Of a stretch of DNA of 64,000 bases, positions 35,326 to 44,046 are shown piece after piece. Source of the stretch: Alphaproteobacteria bacterium (GTDB lineage Bacteria; Pseudomonadota; Alphaproteobacteria; Caulobacterales; Parvularculaceae); NCBI GenBank assembly GCA_016125425.1, contig WGLT01000019.1, forward strand, positions 1 to 64,000, given 5' to 3'. The first letter of the stretch is position 1. The number at the start of each line of letters is the position of its first letter. Both the position numbers and the translations under genes were made by a program. The notes under the pieces were generated by a model that saw only the letters and a list, made by a program, of their open reading frames with translations, did no database searches and was not told where the DNA came from.

Positions 35326-36171
35326 ATGGCGCGCTGGCGTAAACTCGGGATCATAGCGGGCGCGGGCGATTTGCCTTGCCGGCTCGCGGCGGCCTGCGCC
35401 GCGAACTGCGACCCGTTCTTTGTCGTTCGCCTGAAGGGGCTCGCTGACGCGGCGCTCGGAGCATTCCCGAACGAGGAATGCGGACTCGCTGAGTTGGGGC
35501 TCATCATCCGCACGTTGAAAAACGAGGCCTGCGACGCGGTTGTGTTCGCAGGCGTCGTCAGGCGGCCGAATTTCGCCAGCTTGCGGCCCGACTGGCGCGG
35601 CGCGGCGCTCCTGCCCAAGCTCGCAACCGCGGCCCGGCGCGGGGACGGCGCAATCCTCGCAGCGCTCGTCGAGACTTTCGAAGGCGAAGGATTCATCGTC
35701 GTCGGCGCAGAGGAAATCGCGAGCGCGCTTGCGGCGCGTGCGGGCGCGCTTGGCCGGATCGTGCCGGGAGAAGCCGATTTCGCCGACATGAAAAAGGCCG
35801 CGATGCTTGTCGCGGCGCTTGGCCCGTTCGACGTGGGACAGGGCGCCGTCGTCGCGGCGGGGCATGTCCTGGCGATAGAAGCCGCCGAAGGAACCGACGC
35901 CATGCTCGACCGGTGCGCTGCGTTGCGCGAGAGCGAGGATGCGCGCCTCGGCGTTCTTCTGAAACGTCCGAAGCCCGGACAGGAATTGCGGATTGATTTG
36001 CCGACCATCGGGCCGGAGACTGTCCGTCGCGCCGCGCGCGCAGGCCTCGCCGGGATCGCTGTCGAAGCCGGCGTCAGCCTCGTGATCGACCCCGAGGCGA
36101 CGGCGTCGGAGGCGGACGCGCATGATCTGTTCGTATATGGGTTCGTCGATGCGGAGGTGCGCGGGCCGTGA
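35326..36171 (+). CDS. lpxI: UDP-2,3-diacylglucosamine pyrophosphatase LpxI
   Basis: A 281-residue protein of the LpxI family (formerly DUF1009). The N-terminal KLGIIAGAGDLPCRLAAACA and the C-terminal catalytic-domain blocks MKKAAMLVAALGPFDVGQGA and RLGVLLKRPKPGQELRIDLP with IGPETVRRAARAGLAGIAVE are diagnostic. It replaces the unrelated LpxH, as in most alphaproteobacteria, producing lipid X for LpxB. It overlaps lpxB by 4 nt (GTGA). Confidence 0.94.
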   Translation: MARWRKLGIIAGAGDLPCRLAAACAANCDPFFVVRLKGLADAALGAFPNEECGLAELGLIIRTLKNEACDAVVFAGVVRRPNFASLRPDWRGAALLPKLATAARRGDGAILAALVETFEGEGFIVVGAEEIASALAARAGALGRIVPGEADFADMKKAAMLVAALGPFDVGQGAVVAAGHVLAIEAAEGTDAMLDRCAALRESEDARLGVLLKRPKPGQELRIDLPTIGPETVRRAARAGLAGIAVEAGVSLVIDPEATASEADAHDLFVYGFVDAEVRGP

Positions 36172-37358
36172 GCGCCGATAAGAGCTTCCATAGCGAGCTC
36201 AAAGGCAAGATCATGCTGGCCGCCGTCGAGCCTTCCGGCGATGAGATCGGCGCGGATCTGCTTCGGGAACTGAAAAAGCGGCTGCCCGGAATTGAGGTTG
36301 TCGGCTGCGGCGGCCCGAAAATGGCGGCGGAGGGTCTCGCGAGCCAGTTTCAGATCGAGCGCCTGTCGGTCATGGGACTAACCGATGCGGTGCGCGTTCT
36401 GCGTGAAGCCTCAAAACGAGCGCGAGAACTGGCAGAGACTGCAAAGCGCGAACGGGTGACAGCGGCGGTCTTCATCGACGCTTGGGGCTTTTCACGTCTT
36501 TGCGCGGAGCATCTGAAAAAGATCGCGCCGAAAATTAAGCTCTTCAAGCTTGCCGCCCCGCAAATTTGGGCGTCGAGACCCCGGCGGGTCGAAACCGTCC
36601 GCCGGCTTTTCGACGGCGTGCTTTGTCTGTTGCCTTTCGAGCCGTCCCTATTTGAGCGCGCGCAGGTGCGCGCTGTGTTTGTCGGCAATCCGAATTTTCA
36701 GCGGGCCTGGCGCGAGCGGGGGGACGCAAATCGATTTCGTCAGTCGCATGATCTTGGCGATGCTCCTTTGCTGGTCGTGGCGCCGGGAAGCCGCGCGACG
36801 GAGCTGAAGCGCCATCGCAGGCCCTTTGGGGGCGCCGTGCGCCTGTTGGCCGAGCGGCTGGAGGGATTGCGCGTCGCCGTGGTCGTCCCACCGCATCTTC
36901 GCGCCGCCGCCGAGCGCGCAACGCGCAAATGGCCGGGCGCGCCGATTATCGTCACGGGCGAGGAGAAGGCCGACGCTTTCGCCGCCGCGAATGCGGCGCT
37001 CGCAAAGTCCGGAACGGTGACGACGGAAATCGCAATCAACGGAACCGCAATGGTTGTCGCCTACAAAACCGATGCGATCTCGGCGTTTTGGGCGAGGCGG
37101 ATCATGACGACGCCGTTCGTCAGTATTCTGAATGTCGCCGCGCAAGAAGAGATAATCCCGGAGCTTTTACAGGAGCGTTGCCGCGCCGAATTGCTCGCCG
37201 GCGCGCTCTGGCCGCTGCTCGCCGACGAGGAGGCGCGGCTCGACCAATTGGAGGCGTTTCCGAAATTGCTCGCCTATCTCGGAGTCGACGCCGGAAACGC
37301 CGCGAGTCTCGCCGCCGATAAGCTGCTTGAATGGATGAACGCGCCGCGGGGCGCTTAG
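36168..37358 (+). CDS. lpxB: Lipid A disaccharide synthase
   Basis: A 396-residue GT19 glycosyltransferase. It has IMLAAVEPSGDEIGADLLRE near the start, VVGCGGPKMAAEG, KLAAPQIWASRPRRVETVRR and the donor-binding region KSGTVTTEIAINGTAMVVAY. It joins UDP-diacylglucosamine and lipid X. GTG at 36168 overlaps the lpxI stop. The gene ends the lpx series, and its stop codon overlaps that of convergent ccmE by three bases, leaving no room for a terminator. Confidence 0.95.
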   Translation: MSADKSFHSELKGKIMLAAVEPSGDEIGADLLRELKKRLPGIEVVGCGGPKMAAEGLASQFQIERLSVMGLTDAVRVLREASKRARELAETAKRERVTAAVFIDAWGFSRLCAEHLKKIAPKIKLFKLAAPQIWASRPRRVETVRRLFDGVLCLLPFEPSLFERAQVRAVFVGNPNFQRAWRERGDANRFRQSHDLGDAPLLVVAPGSRATELKRHRRPFGGAVRLLAERLEGLRVAVVVPPHLRAAAERATRKWPGAPIIVTGEEKADAFAAANAALAKSGTVTTEIAINGTAMVVAYKTDAISAFWARRIMTTPFVSILNVAAQEEIIPELLQERCRAELLAGALWPLLADEEARLDQLEAFPKLLAYLGVDAGNAASLAADKLLEWMNAPRGA

Positions 37359-37807
37359 GAGTGCGGCGCGTTCTTTTCCTGCCACACGCCCTGTTTCTTC
37401 AGCGCGTCGGCAAGCTCTTTCGGCATGTATTTCTCGTCATGCTTGGCGAGCACCTGGCTGGCCTCCACGCTGCCATCCGGCTCCAGCTTTCCCTCGACAA
37501 CGACGCCCTGACCTTCACGGAAAAGATCGGGAAGAATTCCATTATAGGTGACTCTCGTTTGCGCGAATTTGTCGGCCACAACGAATTGCACCGTCGTCGA
37601 GCCTCCGGGATAGGCGACGCTGCCTTGCTTGACGAGACCGCCGAGGCGGATGACGCCGGCGGGCGGCTTGGCCAGCTTCTGCAGATCCGACGGCGTGTAA
37701 AAATAGGCGATCGCGCTGTTCAAAGACGCGAGCACCGCGAAGACGCCGAGCGCCGCTGCGGCGAAGATGAAGCCGATGAAAACGCCGCGCTTTTGTTTCC
37801 TTGTCAT
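37355..37807 (-). CDS. ccmE: Haem chaperone CcmE
   Basis: A 150-residue membrane-anchored OB-fold protein. An N-terminal helix (GVFIGFIFAAAALGVFAVLA) is followed by the beta-barrel with VVVEGKLEPDGSVEASQVL and the covalent haem-binding His123 with Tyr127 in AKHDEKYMP. It receives haem from CcmABCD and passes it to CcmF. ATGA overlap with ccmC. Confidence 0.96.
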   Translation of the reverse strand: MTRKQKRGVFIGFIFAAAALGVFAVLASLNSAIAYFYTPSDLQKLAKPPAGVIRLGGLVKQGSVAYPGGSTTVQFVVADKFAQTRVTYNGILPDLFREGQGVVVEGKLEPDGSVEASQVLAKHDEKYMPKELADALKKQGVWQEKNAPHS

Positions 37808-38541
37808 TCCGGGCGCACTCCTGAAACGCCGCCCATGCGTTCAAGCCGCGCGATCCGCCGTGCGGAGAGTTCGTTCTTCATCGCCGGGACGAGCAGGGCC
37901 GCATAGACCATCATATAGGCGCCGATCATCAGGAAAAGCGGCAAGAGCATGGACCCGTCGATCGTCGGTCCGCCCCGGCGGAAGATGCTTTCTCCCTGAT
38001 GAAGGCTGTTCCACCAGTCAACGGAGAATTTGATGATGGGGATGTTGACGAAACCCACGATAGCGACAATCGCCGCAAGGCGCGCGGCGCGGATTTTGTC
38101 GTCGACCGCCTCCCAAATGGCGATGTAGCCGATGTAGATGAAAAAGAGGATCAGCTCCGAAGTGAGTCTGGCGTCCCAGACCCACCACGCGCCCCACATC
38201 GGCTTTCCCCAAAGGGAGCCTGTCACCAACGCGAGCGCGGTGAACACCGCGCCGATCGGCGCGCTCGCTTTTGCGGCGACGTCAGCGAGCGGATGCTTCC
38301 ATACGAAGCCCACAATCGACGCGACCGCCATCGCCGTATAACACGCCATTGACATCATGGCCGCCGGCACATGGACATACATGATACGGACAGTGTCGCC
38401 CTGTTGATAATCCGCTGGCGAATGAAACAAGCCAAAATAAAAACCCAGCGCCAGCAGAATGACGGCGAGCGCGCTCGCAGTGAGCCAAAACGGCTTCACG
38501 AAGCGTTCGAACCGTTCCGGATTGGCGAGATCGGCGATCAT
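37804..38541 (-). CDS. ccmC: Haem exporter subunit CcmC
   Basis: A 245-residue protein with six hydrophobic helices and the WWD domain (MWGAWWVWDARLTSELILFF) flanked by histidines in MYVHVPAAMMS and NSLHQGESI. It places haem on CcmE at the periplasmic face. It starts 7 bp after ccmB ends and overlaps ccmE by 4 nt. Confidence 0.96.
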   Translation of the reverse strand: MIADLANPERFERFVKPFWLTASALAVILLALGFYFGLFHSPADYQQGDTVRIMYVHVPAAMMSMACYTAMAVASIVGFVWKHPLADVAAKASAPIGAVFTALALVTGSLWGKPMWGAWWVWDARLTSELILFFIYIGYIAIWEAVDDKIRAARLAAIVAIVGFVNIPIIKFSVDWWNSLHQGESIFRRGGPTIDGSMLLPLFLMIGAYMMVYAALLVPAMKNELSARRIARLERMGGVSGVRPE

Positions 38542-38548
38542 GGCAGTT

Positions 38549-39217
38549 TCAGCTCATGTTGAAGCGGATCGCGGCCGCGCCTGCAAGGGGCGCAAAAACC
38601 AGCGCAAAAAGCGATGAGGCGGCGACCAGCAAAAGGGTCGGAACGAAACTCGGCGCGCCCGCGGCTCCCGCCTCAGCGGCGCCGACGCCAAAAATCAAGG
38701 CCGGCGCATAGAGCGGAGCGGCGAGAATGGAGACGAGAATGCTGGCGCGGCGCAGAGCAAGGGTCAACGCCGCCGCCAGCGCGCCGATCAGCGAAAGGGC
38801 GGGCGTGCCGACAAGCAGCGACGCGAGGAGGGGCCAGTATCCTTCGACGGGCAGATTGAGGAGGAGGGCGAAGAGCGGAACTGCGACAATCAGCGGCAGC
38901 AGAGAGGAAAGCCAATGCGCCGCCGCTTTGGCGAGCACGCGCAGCTCCAGAAGGTCCGCCGTCTCTACGAGGACGTCAAGCGTGCCGTCCTCGTAATCGG
39001 ACTGGAAGATGCGATCGAGGGAAACGAGCGCCGATAGCAGCGCGCCGGCCCAGAGGATCGGCGCGGCGAGCGCGGAGAGCCTGGCCGGCTCGGGGCCGAT
39101 GGCGAGCGCGAATACCAGCGAGACGAGTGCGAAAAACATCGCCGCCTGCGTGGCGCCGCCGCCGGCGCGAAAGCCAAGCGTCACGTCCCGAAGGATGATG
39201 GCGAGGAACGTCTTCAC
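38549..39217 (-). CDS. ccmB: Haem exporter permease CcmB
   Basis: A 222-residue membrane protein with the CcmB opening FLAIILRDVTLGFRAGGGAT, the conserved FQSDYEDGTLDVLVETADLL and LNLPVEGYWPLLASLLVGTP. It pairs with CcmA in the ABC complex that releases holo-CcmE. ATGA overlap with ccmA. Confidence 0.95.
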   Translation of the reverse strand: MKTFLAIILRDVTLGFRAGGGATQAAMFFALVSLVFALAIGPEPARLSALAAPILWAGALLSALVSLDRIFQSDYEDGTLDVLVETADLLELRVLAKAAAHWLSSLLPLIVAVPLFALLLNLPVEGYWPLLASLLVGTPALSLIGALAAALTLALRRASILVSILAAPLYAPALIFGVGAAEAGAAGAPSFVPTLLLVAASSLFALVFAPLAGAAAIRFNMS

Positions 39218-39891
39218 GCTGTCTCCAGCGCTTCGAGCACGAAATTGCGCGCGCCTTCGATTTCAATCCGGTCATGCGTGGCGATGAGAACGGCGCCGCC
39301 CTCTCGGCGATGATTCTCGATGAGCGCGACGAGACGCGCAGACGAAGCCGCGTCCATTGAAGAGGTCGGTTCGTCGAGCAGCCATATAGGCTTTGCGGCG
39401 ATGACAAGCCTTGCGAGCCCCAAACGGCGGCGCTGTCCGGCGGAAAGGGCCCCGGCGTGGGTGTCCGCCAAGGCTTGCAGCGCAAAGCTCGCGAGCGCCT
39501 CAGCGATGCGGCGTTCCGGCGCTCCGTAGAGGCGCGCCCAGAAGGAGAGGTTTTCGCGTACTGTCATCGGCGCTTTGACGGCGTCAGCGTGGCCGCAATA
39601 CGCAATGCAGGCCCGTCGATCGGAAGCGCTCGAGCGCGTGCTTTCACCAGATTGAACCTCAATCGCTCCGTTTTCAGCGGGCAAAAAACCGGCGATCGCG
39701 CGCAGCAGCGTCGTCTTGCCGGACCCGTTCGCGCCCTTGAGGATGATGGCTTCGCCTGGCGAAAGATCGAATGTCACGCCAGCGAGGACGCGTCTGCCCG
39801 CGCGGGAGACCGAGACGGCGCGCAATGAAAGCGAGGCCCGATAGGCGAGACGCGATTGTCTGTCCGGACGGGATTCCAATGCGGCGTTCAA
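39214..39891 (-). CDS. ccmA: Haem exporter ATP-binding subunit CcmA
   Basis: A 225-residue ABC ATPase with Walker A LKGANGSGKTTLLRAIAGFL, signature ALSAGQRRRLGLARLVIAAK, Walker B WLLDEPTSSMD and switch histidine in VLIATHDR. ATP hydrolysis frees holo-CcmE from CcmC. An N-terminal extension of about 20 residues precedes the domain. It follows ccmD by 84 bp. Confidence 0.95.
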   Translation of the reverse strand: MNAALESRPDRQSRLAYRASLSLRAVSVSRAGRRVLAGVTFDLSPGEAIILKGANGSGKTTLLRAIAGFLPAENGAIEVQSGESTRSSASDRRACIAYCGHADAVKAPMTVRENLSFWARLYGAPERRIAEALASFALQALADTHAGALSAGQRRRLGLARLVIAAKPIWLLDEPTSSMDAASSARLVALIENHRREGGAVLIATHDRIEIEGARNFVLEALETA

Positions 39892-39975
39892 GGCTTGTTC
39901 GCTCCGGGTGTCGGGCGGGGGGAGATGGGGAGACGGATGCGGATTGAGCGCATATCGAGCAGCGGGCCTTGCGGT

Positions 39976-40191
39976 TCAGTCTGCGGGTTCTGTCTTCTCG
40001 GTCAGCGTCGCGACGCCAGCCGCGTTTTGCTGCGCGCCGCCCCGCACTTGATCGAGCTGGCGCAATCGCTGGCGGAGTCGTCGGCCGCGCCGCCAAATGA
40101 ACGCGGCGAGACCGGCGAGCGCGATCGCCGAAAGGCCATATGCCGGCCAGACGAATGCGGCGTAGCCGCCCATGTTAAAGAACTGCTCCAT
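39976..40191 (-). CDS. ccmD: Cytochrome c maturation small protein CcmD
   Basis: A 71-residue single-span protein reading MGGYAAFVWPAYGLSAIALA followed by GLAAFIWRRGRRLRQRLRQL, matching CcmD in size, helix position and the Arg-rich cytoplasmic tail. The frame is open further upstream, but ATG at 40191 gives the family length. CcmD stabilises CcmE with CcmAB-C. Its place in front of ccmA, rather than after ccmC, is atypical. Confidence 0.85.
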   Translation of the reverse strand: MEQFFNMGGYAAFVWPAYGLSAIALAGLAAFIWRRGRRLRQRLRQLDQVRGGAQQNAAGVATLTEKTEPAD

Positions 40192-40394
40192 CCTGCGCCT
40201 TTTGGCCCCATTTGGCGCTCGACCCAAGCACAGTTCGCCGGAGAATGCGCTGGAAAGATGGTCGCGCTGTCCGGAAATGGGATGCCTCGGCTGATCCATT
40301 CGCGTCGCGCCGCCGCCGGTCCGCTTCTTGCTGCAGGGCGCGCGGGGCCCCCATTCAGGTTAATTCGGGGCGGAATTCGCCCGGAGAAGCGAGC

Positions 40395-41351
40395 ATGACG
40401 TTGAGAACGAGCATTTTCCTCCTGGTTGCGGTGGCGCTTGCCGGCGCGCCGGCGGCCGCGGCCACATTCAAGGCCCACAGGATCGTCTTCAAGGATGTGA
40501 CGGGCGACGTCAGGATCATCAGTTCGACGGCCACGGATGAGATCGAAGTCTCGATCCTCCAAGGCGGAAGCTATCATCGGATCGCCGTGGCCGAAGACAA
40601 GGGCATGCTCACGCTGAAGGGCGAGAAGTGGCGCGAGGATGAAACGCGCGACTGCTGCAATGATCGTATCACGCGCACTTTCCACGCGCGCGCGGACCGA
40701 AAAGCGGCGGTCGGCGAACCTGCGATTGAGGATTTCTTCGCAGCCTATCCGACGATCACGATCACTCTGCCGCGCAAGACCGACGTCGACTTCATCGACG
40801 CCCGCATGAAGCTCAAAATGGACGACATCGCCGGCGCGCTCGGCCTCGACGCCTGCTACGTTTACGGAGAAACGGGCGATGTCGGGAACGCTGTCATCGG
40901 GGTCACGGACGGCAGCCGCCTTGTCGTCGGCGATGTGGGCGCAGGCCTGGAAATCGACATCTCGGGCGACGCCGACGTAAAAACCGGCTCGGCGGCGAGC
41001 GCCGACGTCGACATCGCCGGGCCCGGAGACGCCATTCTGGGCGATATTGACGGAATGCTGGATGTCTCGATCGCCGGTTCAGGGACGGTCCGGTCCGCGC
41101 GTGTCGACGGCCCCATGACCGTGCGTATCGCCGGATCGGGGGCGACGATGGTCAAGACGGGCCGCGCCGACGGGCTCAAAGCCACCATTGACGGATCCGG
41201 CGCGGTCTACTTCAACGGCGAGGTCGAACGTCCGGATTTGCGGCTTTACGGCTCGGCCGAAGTGCATATGGGGTCGGTTCGGGGCCGCATCATGCGCGCC
41301 GGACCCGACGGCGAAGTCTTTGTCGGCGGCAAGATCGTTGAGCGCGAATAG
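40395..41351 (+). CDS. Exported GIN/DUF2807-type beta-helix protein
   Basis: A 318-residue secreted protein with signal peptide (SIFLLVAVALAGAPAAAATF). The second half consists of repeated short strands of the type DVDIAGPGDAILGDI, LDVSIAGSGTVRSARVDG, MTVRIAGSGATMVKTGRADG and LKATIDGSGAVYFNG, the pattern of putative auto-transporter adhesin head GIN (DUF2807) domains, which form a right-handed beta-helix. The first half (about 25-150) contains a CC pair (RDCCNDRI). No enzymatic motif is visible. It is divergent from ccmD and 74 bp upstream of tRNA-Trp. Start ATG at 40395 follows GAGAAGCGAG. Confidence 0.8.
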   Translation: MTLRTSIFLLVAVALAGAPAAAATFKAHRIVFKDVTGDVRIISSTATDEIEVSILQGGSYHRIAVAEDKGMLTLKGEKWREDETRDCCNDRITRTFHARADRKAAVGEPAIEDFFAAYPTITITLPRKTDVDFIDARMKLKMDDIAGALGLDACYVYGETGDVGNAVIGVTDGSRLVVGDVGAGLEIDISGDADVKTGSAASADVDIAGPGDAILGDIDGMLDVSIAGSGTVRSARVDGPMTVRIAGSGATMVKTGRADGLKATIDGSGAVYFNGEVERPDLRLYGSAEVHMGSVRGRIMRAGPDGEVFVGGKIVERE

Positions 41352-41383
41352 GCCAGATACCGCCGCGCCGGCTCTCATATCTA

Positions 41384-41412
41384 TTGAATGCGGCCCCTGC
41401 GCGCCCTATGGA
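41384..41412 (+). promoter_or_regulatory. Predicted promoter of tRNA-Trp (and possibly secE-nusG)
   Basis: TTGAAT (41384-41389), a 17-bp spacer and TATGGA (41407-41412) lie just before the tRNA. Initiation near 41419 would leave a 5' leader of about 7 nt, typical of tRNA transcripts. No separate promoter is evident between the tRNA and secE. Confidence 0.6.
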
Positions 41413-41425
41413 GTGCCTCCGGCCT

Positions 41426-41501
41426 AGGGGTGTAGCTCAGTTGGTAGAGCATCGGTCTCCAAAACCGAGGGTCGGGGGTTCGAGTCCCTCCGCCCCTGCC
41501 A
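41426..41501 (+). tRNA. tRNA-Trp (anticodon CCA)
   Basis: A 76-nt cloverleaf. The acceptor AGGGGTG pairs with CGCCCCT, the D arm contains GCTCAGTTGGTAGAGC, the anticodon loop reads TCTCCAAAA with CCA, the T arm is GGGGGTTCGAGTCCCTC, and the 3' CCA is encoded. A tRNA-Trp-secE-nusG order is common in proteobacteria, supporting the assignment. Confidence 0.97.
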
Positions 41502-41625
41502 GCGCCGAAGACCCGGCTTGACGGGGGCTGGAAAAGGTTTACCAAGGCCCCATCTTCCTGAAAGTGAAATCGGCTTCCAAGCGTCCGGGTGGGGCGCCCG
41601 AGAAGCCTTTGTCCGGATCGGTTAA

Positions 41626-41913
41626 ATGGCGAAAATGAAAAAGCCGGCTGGCGGCGGCGTCATCGAAGGCAAGTCAGAAGAGGTCAAGCCGAAAAAGAAA
41701 AGAACCGGCCTCTTCGAATTCATCGGTCAGGTGCGCTCGGAAATGCGCAAAGTGACTTGGACCGGGCGCAACGAACTCGTCATCTCGACCGTCATGGTGC
41801 TGATTATGGTGGCGCTCATGGCGATTTTCTTCTTTTTCGTTGATTGGGCGCTGAGATATGGGGTCTGCCACCTTCTGCCTATCAATTGCGTGCCTTTGGA
41901 CCATCAGGTCTAG
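41626..41913 (+). CDS. secE: Preprotein translocase subunit SecE
   Basis: A 95-residue protein with a single C-terminal membrane helix (VISTVMVLIMVALMAIFFFF) preceded by the amphipathic motif FIGQVRSEMRKVTWTGRNEL that defines SecE. The short one-helix form is standard outside enterobacteria. SecE clamps SecY. A Lys-rich N-terminus (about 1-27) extends the usual form. Confidence 0.95.
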   Translation: MAKMKKPAGGGVIEGKSEEVKPKKKRTGLFEFIGQVRSEMRKVTWTGRNELVISTVMVLIMVALMAIFFFFVDWALRYGVCHLLPINCVPLDHQV

Positions 41914-41942
41914 GCCCGCCCGCGCGATGACGGAATAAGCTC

Positions 41943-42476
41943 ATGGAACCAAAGTGGTATATCGTCCACGCCTATTCGAACTTCGAAAAGAAAGTCGCTG
42001 AGGCGATCAGGCAATCCGCGAAGGAGAAGGGCATGGAGGACCTTTTCGAAGAGGTCTTCGTGCCGACTGAAGATGTCGTCGAAGTGCGGCGGGGACGAAA
42101 GATCAACACGGAGCGCCGATTCTTCCCGGGCTATGTGCTCGTGAAGATGGTCTTGAACGATGACACCTATCATTTGATCAAGGATACGCCGAAAGTGACC
42201 GGGTTCCTCGGGCAGGGAAACAAACCGATCCCTGTTTCGCAGAAAGAAGTCGACCGGATCCGCGGCGTAATGACCGACAGCGCCGAGCGTCCGCGCCCGA
42301 CGGTCACTTTCGAGGTCGGCGAGAATGTGCGCGTGACCGATGGGCCTTTCGCGTCGTTCTCCGGCGTCGTCGAAGACGTCGACGAAGAGGCGGCGCGGCT
42401 CAAAGTGGCGGTGTCGATTTTCGGCCGCGCGACGCCTGTCGAACTCGAATTCGGCCAGGTCGAAAAGGCGAGCTGA
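41943..42476 (+). CDS. nusG: Transcription antitermination factor NusG
   Basis: A 177-residue protein with the NGN domain ([20 protein letters not shown] and [10 protein letters not shown]) and C-terminal KOW domain ([20 protein letters not shown]). It binds the RNA polymerase clamp and links it to Rho or S10. It lies 29 bp after secE. Its product may influence the attenuator-like leaders found before rplK and rplJ. Confidence 0.97.
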   Translation: MEPKWYIVHAYSNFEKKVAEAIRQSAKEKGMEDLFEEVFVPTEDVVEVRRGRKINTERRFFPGYVLVKMVLNDDTYHLIKDTPKVTGFLGQGNKPIPVSQKEVDRIRGVMTDSAERPRPTVTFEVGENVRVTDGPFASFSGVVEDVDEEAARLKVAVSIFGRATPVELEFGQVEKAS

Positions 42477-42524
42477 GCCGGACTCCCTCGGTCCAGGCGG
42501 CGCGGGCGGTTGTTCGCGCCGCGC

Positions 42525-42553
42525 TTGCATTTCACAACCTGTAAGTTTATAAC
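42525..42553 (+). promoter_or_regulatory. Strong sigma70 promoter upstream of the rplK leader
   Basis: TTGCAT (42525-42530), exactly 17 bp, then TATAAC (42548-42553). The AT-rich stretch is conspicuous. Transcription from about 42560 would run through a terminator-like hairpin at 42647-42695 and reach rplK after about 335 nt. Confidence 0.75.
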
Positions 42554-42646
42554 ATCACCAGCACGGGGTTCTGCGTATCGGAACAGCGGGCGGGGTAAGC
42601 AAGGCTTTGTAGCGTCGTCTGAGTCTGAAAAGTCTTGTTGCGTATT

Positions 42647-42695
42647 GGCGGACGGCTCCAATTCCCCCATAGGAGCCGTCCGCCGCGAATTTTTT
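42647..42695 (+). terminator. Intrinsic terminator/attenuator in the rplK leader
   Basis: GGCGGACGGCTCC (42647-42659), a 12-base loop, its exact complement GGAGCCGTCCGCC (42672-42684), then GCGAA and six T residues (42690-42695). This is a textbook rho-independent terminator. It lies about 200 bp before rplK and 90-135 bp after the promoter, so it would make a short RNA or gate rplKA. The rest of the 418-bp gap between nusG and rplK holds no gene I can see. Confidence 0.88.
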
Positions 42696-42895
42696 GGTTA
42701 GGGCCAGTTTTTCCATTGAAAATAAGGCGGTTGTTCGCAGCGCAGGCGAGGACGCTTGCGTTTGGCGCGCCGATTGGCTACGAGCCACGCCTTCATACGC
42801 GGGAGGCCGCCGGCCGAAGACCAGGCCGGACCGAACCGCGGCCCTTCAACCCGTCGCCGGAAACGAGCCGGCGGCGCGAACCATGGAAGGTTGTC

Positions 42896-43324
42896 ATGGC
42901 GAAAAAAGTTACCGGCTACCTGAAGCTTCAGGTTCCGGCCGGGTCGGCGACCCCGTCGCCCCCGATCGGTCCGGCGCTTGGCCAGCGCGGTCTCAATATC
43001 ATGGAGTTCTGCAAGTCGTTCAATGCGGCTTCGCAGGAGATGGAGAAGGGGATGCCCATCCCCGTCGTCATCACGATCTTTTCGGACAAGTCGTTCACAT
43101 TCACGATGAAGACGCCGCCGGCGTCCTACTATCTGAAAAAAGCGGCGAAGATCCAAAAGGGCGGTTCGACGCCGGGCCGCGCTTCCGCCGGCTCCGTTAC
43201 GGCCGCGCAATGCCGCGAGATCGCTGAAGCGAAAATGAAGGATTTGAACGCGGTCGATCTCGACGCCGCCACCAAGATTATCATGGGCTCGGCGCGCGCC
43301 ATGGGCCTCACGGTGCAGGAGTAG
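42896..43324 (+). CDS. rplK: 50S ribosomal protein L11
   Basis: A 142-residue protein starting [20 protein letters not shown] with the proline-rich [20 protein letters not shown] and [16 protein letters not shown]. It binds the GTPase-associated centre of 23S rRNA and is needed for stringent-response activation. The ATG at 42896 has GGAAGG eight bases ahead. It is followed 4 bp later by rplA. Confidence 0.97.
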   Translation: MAKKVTGYLKLQVPAGSATPSPPIGPALGQRGLNIMEFCKSFNAASQEMEKGMPIPVVITIFSDKSFTFTMKTPPASYYLKKAAKIQKGGSTPGRASAGSVTAAQCREIAEAKMKDLNAVDLDAATKIIMGSARAMGLTVQE

Positions 43325-43328
43325 AGCC

Positions 43329-44018
43329 ATGAGAGCCGGAAAAAGAATCCGCGCCGCGCGCGAAAACGTCGACGCGACCAAATCTTATCCGATCGCCGAA
43401 GCGGTGAAGATCGTCAAAGCGAACGCCAAGGCGAAGTTCGATGAGACGATCGAGGTCGCCATGAATCTCGGCGTTGATCCTCGGCATGCGGACCAGATGG
43501 TCCGCGGCGTCGTTTCCTTGCCCAACGGCACGGGGCGAACCGTGCGCGTGGCGGTCTTTGCAAAAGACGCCAAGGCCGAAGAAGCTAAAGCGGCCGGCGC
43601 CGACATCGTCGGGGCCGAAGATCTGGTCGAGAAAGTCCAGGGCGGCTTTTCTGATTTCGATCGCGTTATCGCAACGCCCGATATGATGGGTCTTGTGGGC
43701 CGTCTCGGCAAAATTCTCGGCCCGCGCGGTCTTATGCCGAACCCGAAAGTCGGCACAGTGACTCCGAACGTCGCCCAGGCCGTGAAGGACGCCAAGGGCG
43801 GCGCGGTGCAATTTCGTGTCGAAAAAGCCGGAATCGTCCATGCGGGCGTAGGCAAAGCTAGCTTTGATGAAAAGGCGATCACGGAAAACGTGCAGGCCTT
43901 CATCGACGCCGTCGCGAAAGCCAAACCGTCCGGCGCGAAAGGGACCTATATCAAAAAGATCTCGATCTCTTCGACGATGGGGCCGGGCGTCAAAATCGAC
44001 ATGAACGCCGGCGCTTGA
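43329..44018 (+). CDS. rplA: 50S ribosomal protein L1
   Basis: A 229-residue protein with [40 protein letters not shown] and [17 protein letters not shown], all L1 signatures. L1 forms the ribosomal stalk at the E site and usually represses the rplKA mRNA. A stem-loop terminator follows 28 bp after the stop, so rplKA is a two-gene unit. Confidence 0.97.
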   Translation: MRAGKRIRAARENVDATKSYPIAEAVKIVKANAKAKFDETIEVAMNLGVDPRHADQMVRGVVSLPNGTGRTVRVAVFAKDAKAEEAKAAGADIVGAEDLVEKVQGGFSDFDRVIATPDMMGLVGRLGKILGPRGLMPNPKVGTVTPNVAQAVKDAKGGAVQFRVEKAGIVHAGVGKASFDEKAITENVQAFIDAVAKAKPSGAKGTYIKKISISSTMGPGVKIDMNAGA

Positions 44019-44046
44019 GCGCGGGCGCGTCAATCGAAACTCCCTG

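Noticed and set aside
34375-36123. 582-codon open frame on the minus strand
   Set aside because: It runs antisense through fabZ, lpxA and lpxI, all firmly identified; composition is Arg/Ala-rich with no domain pattern.
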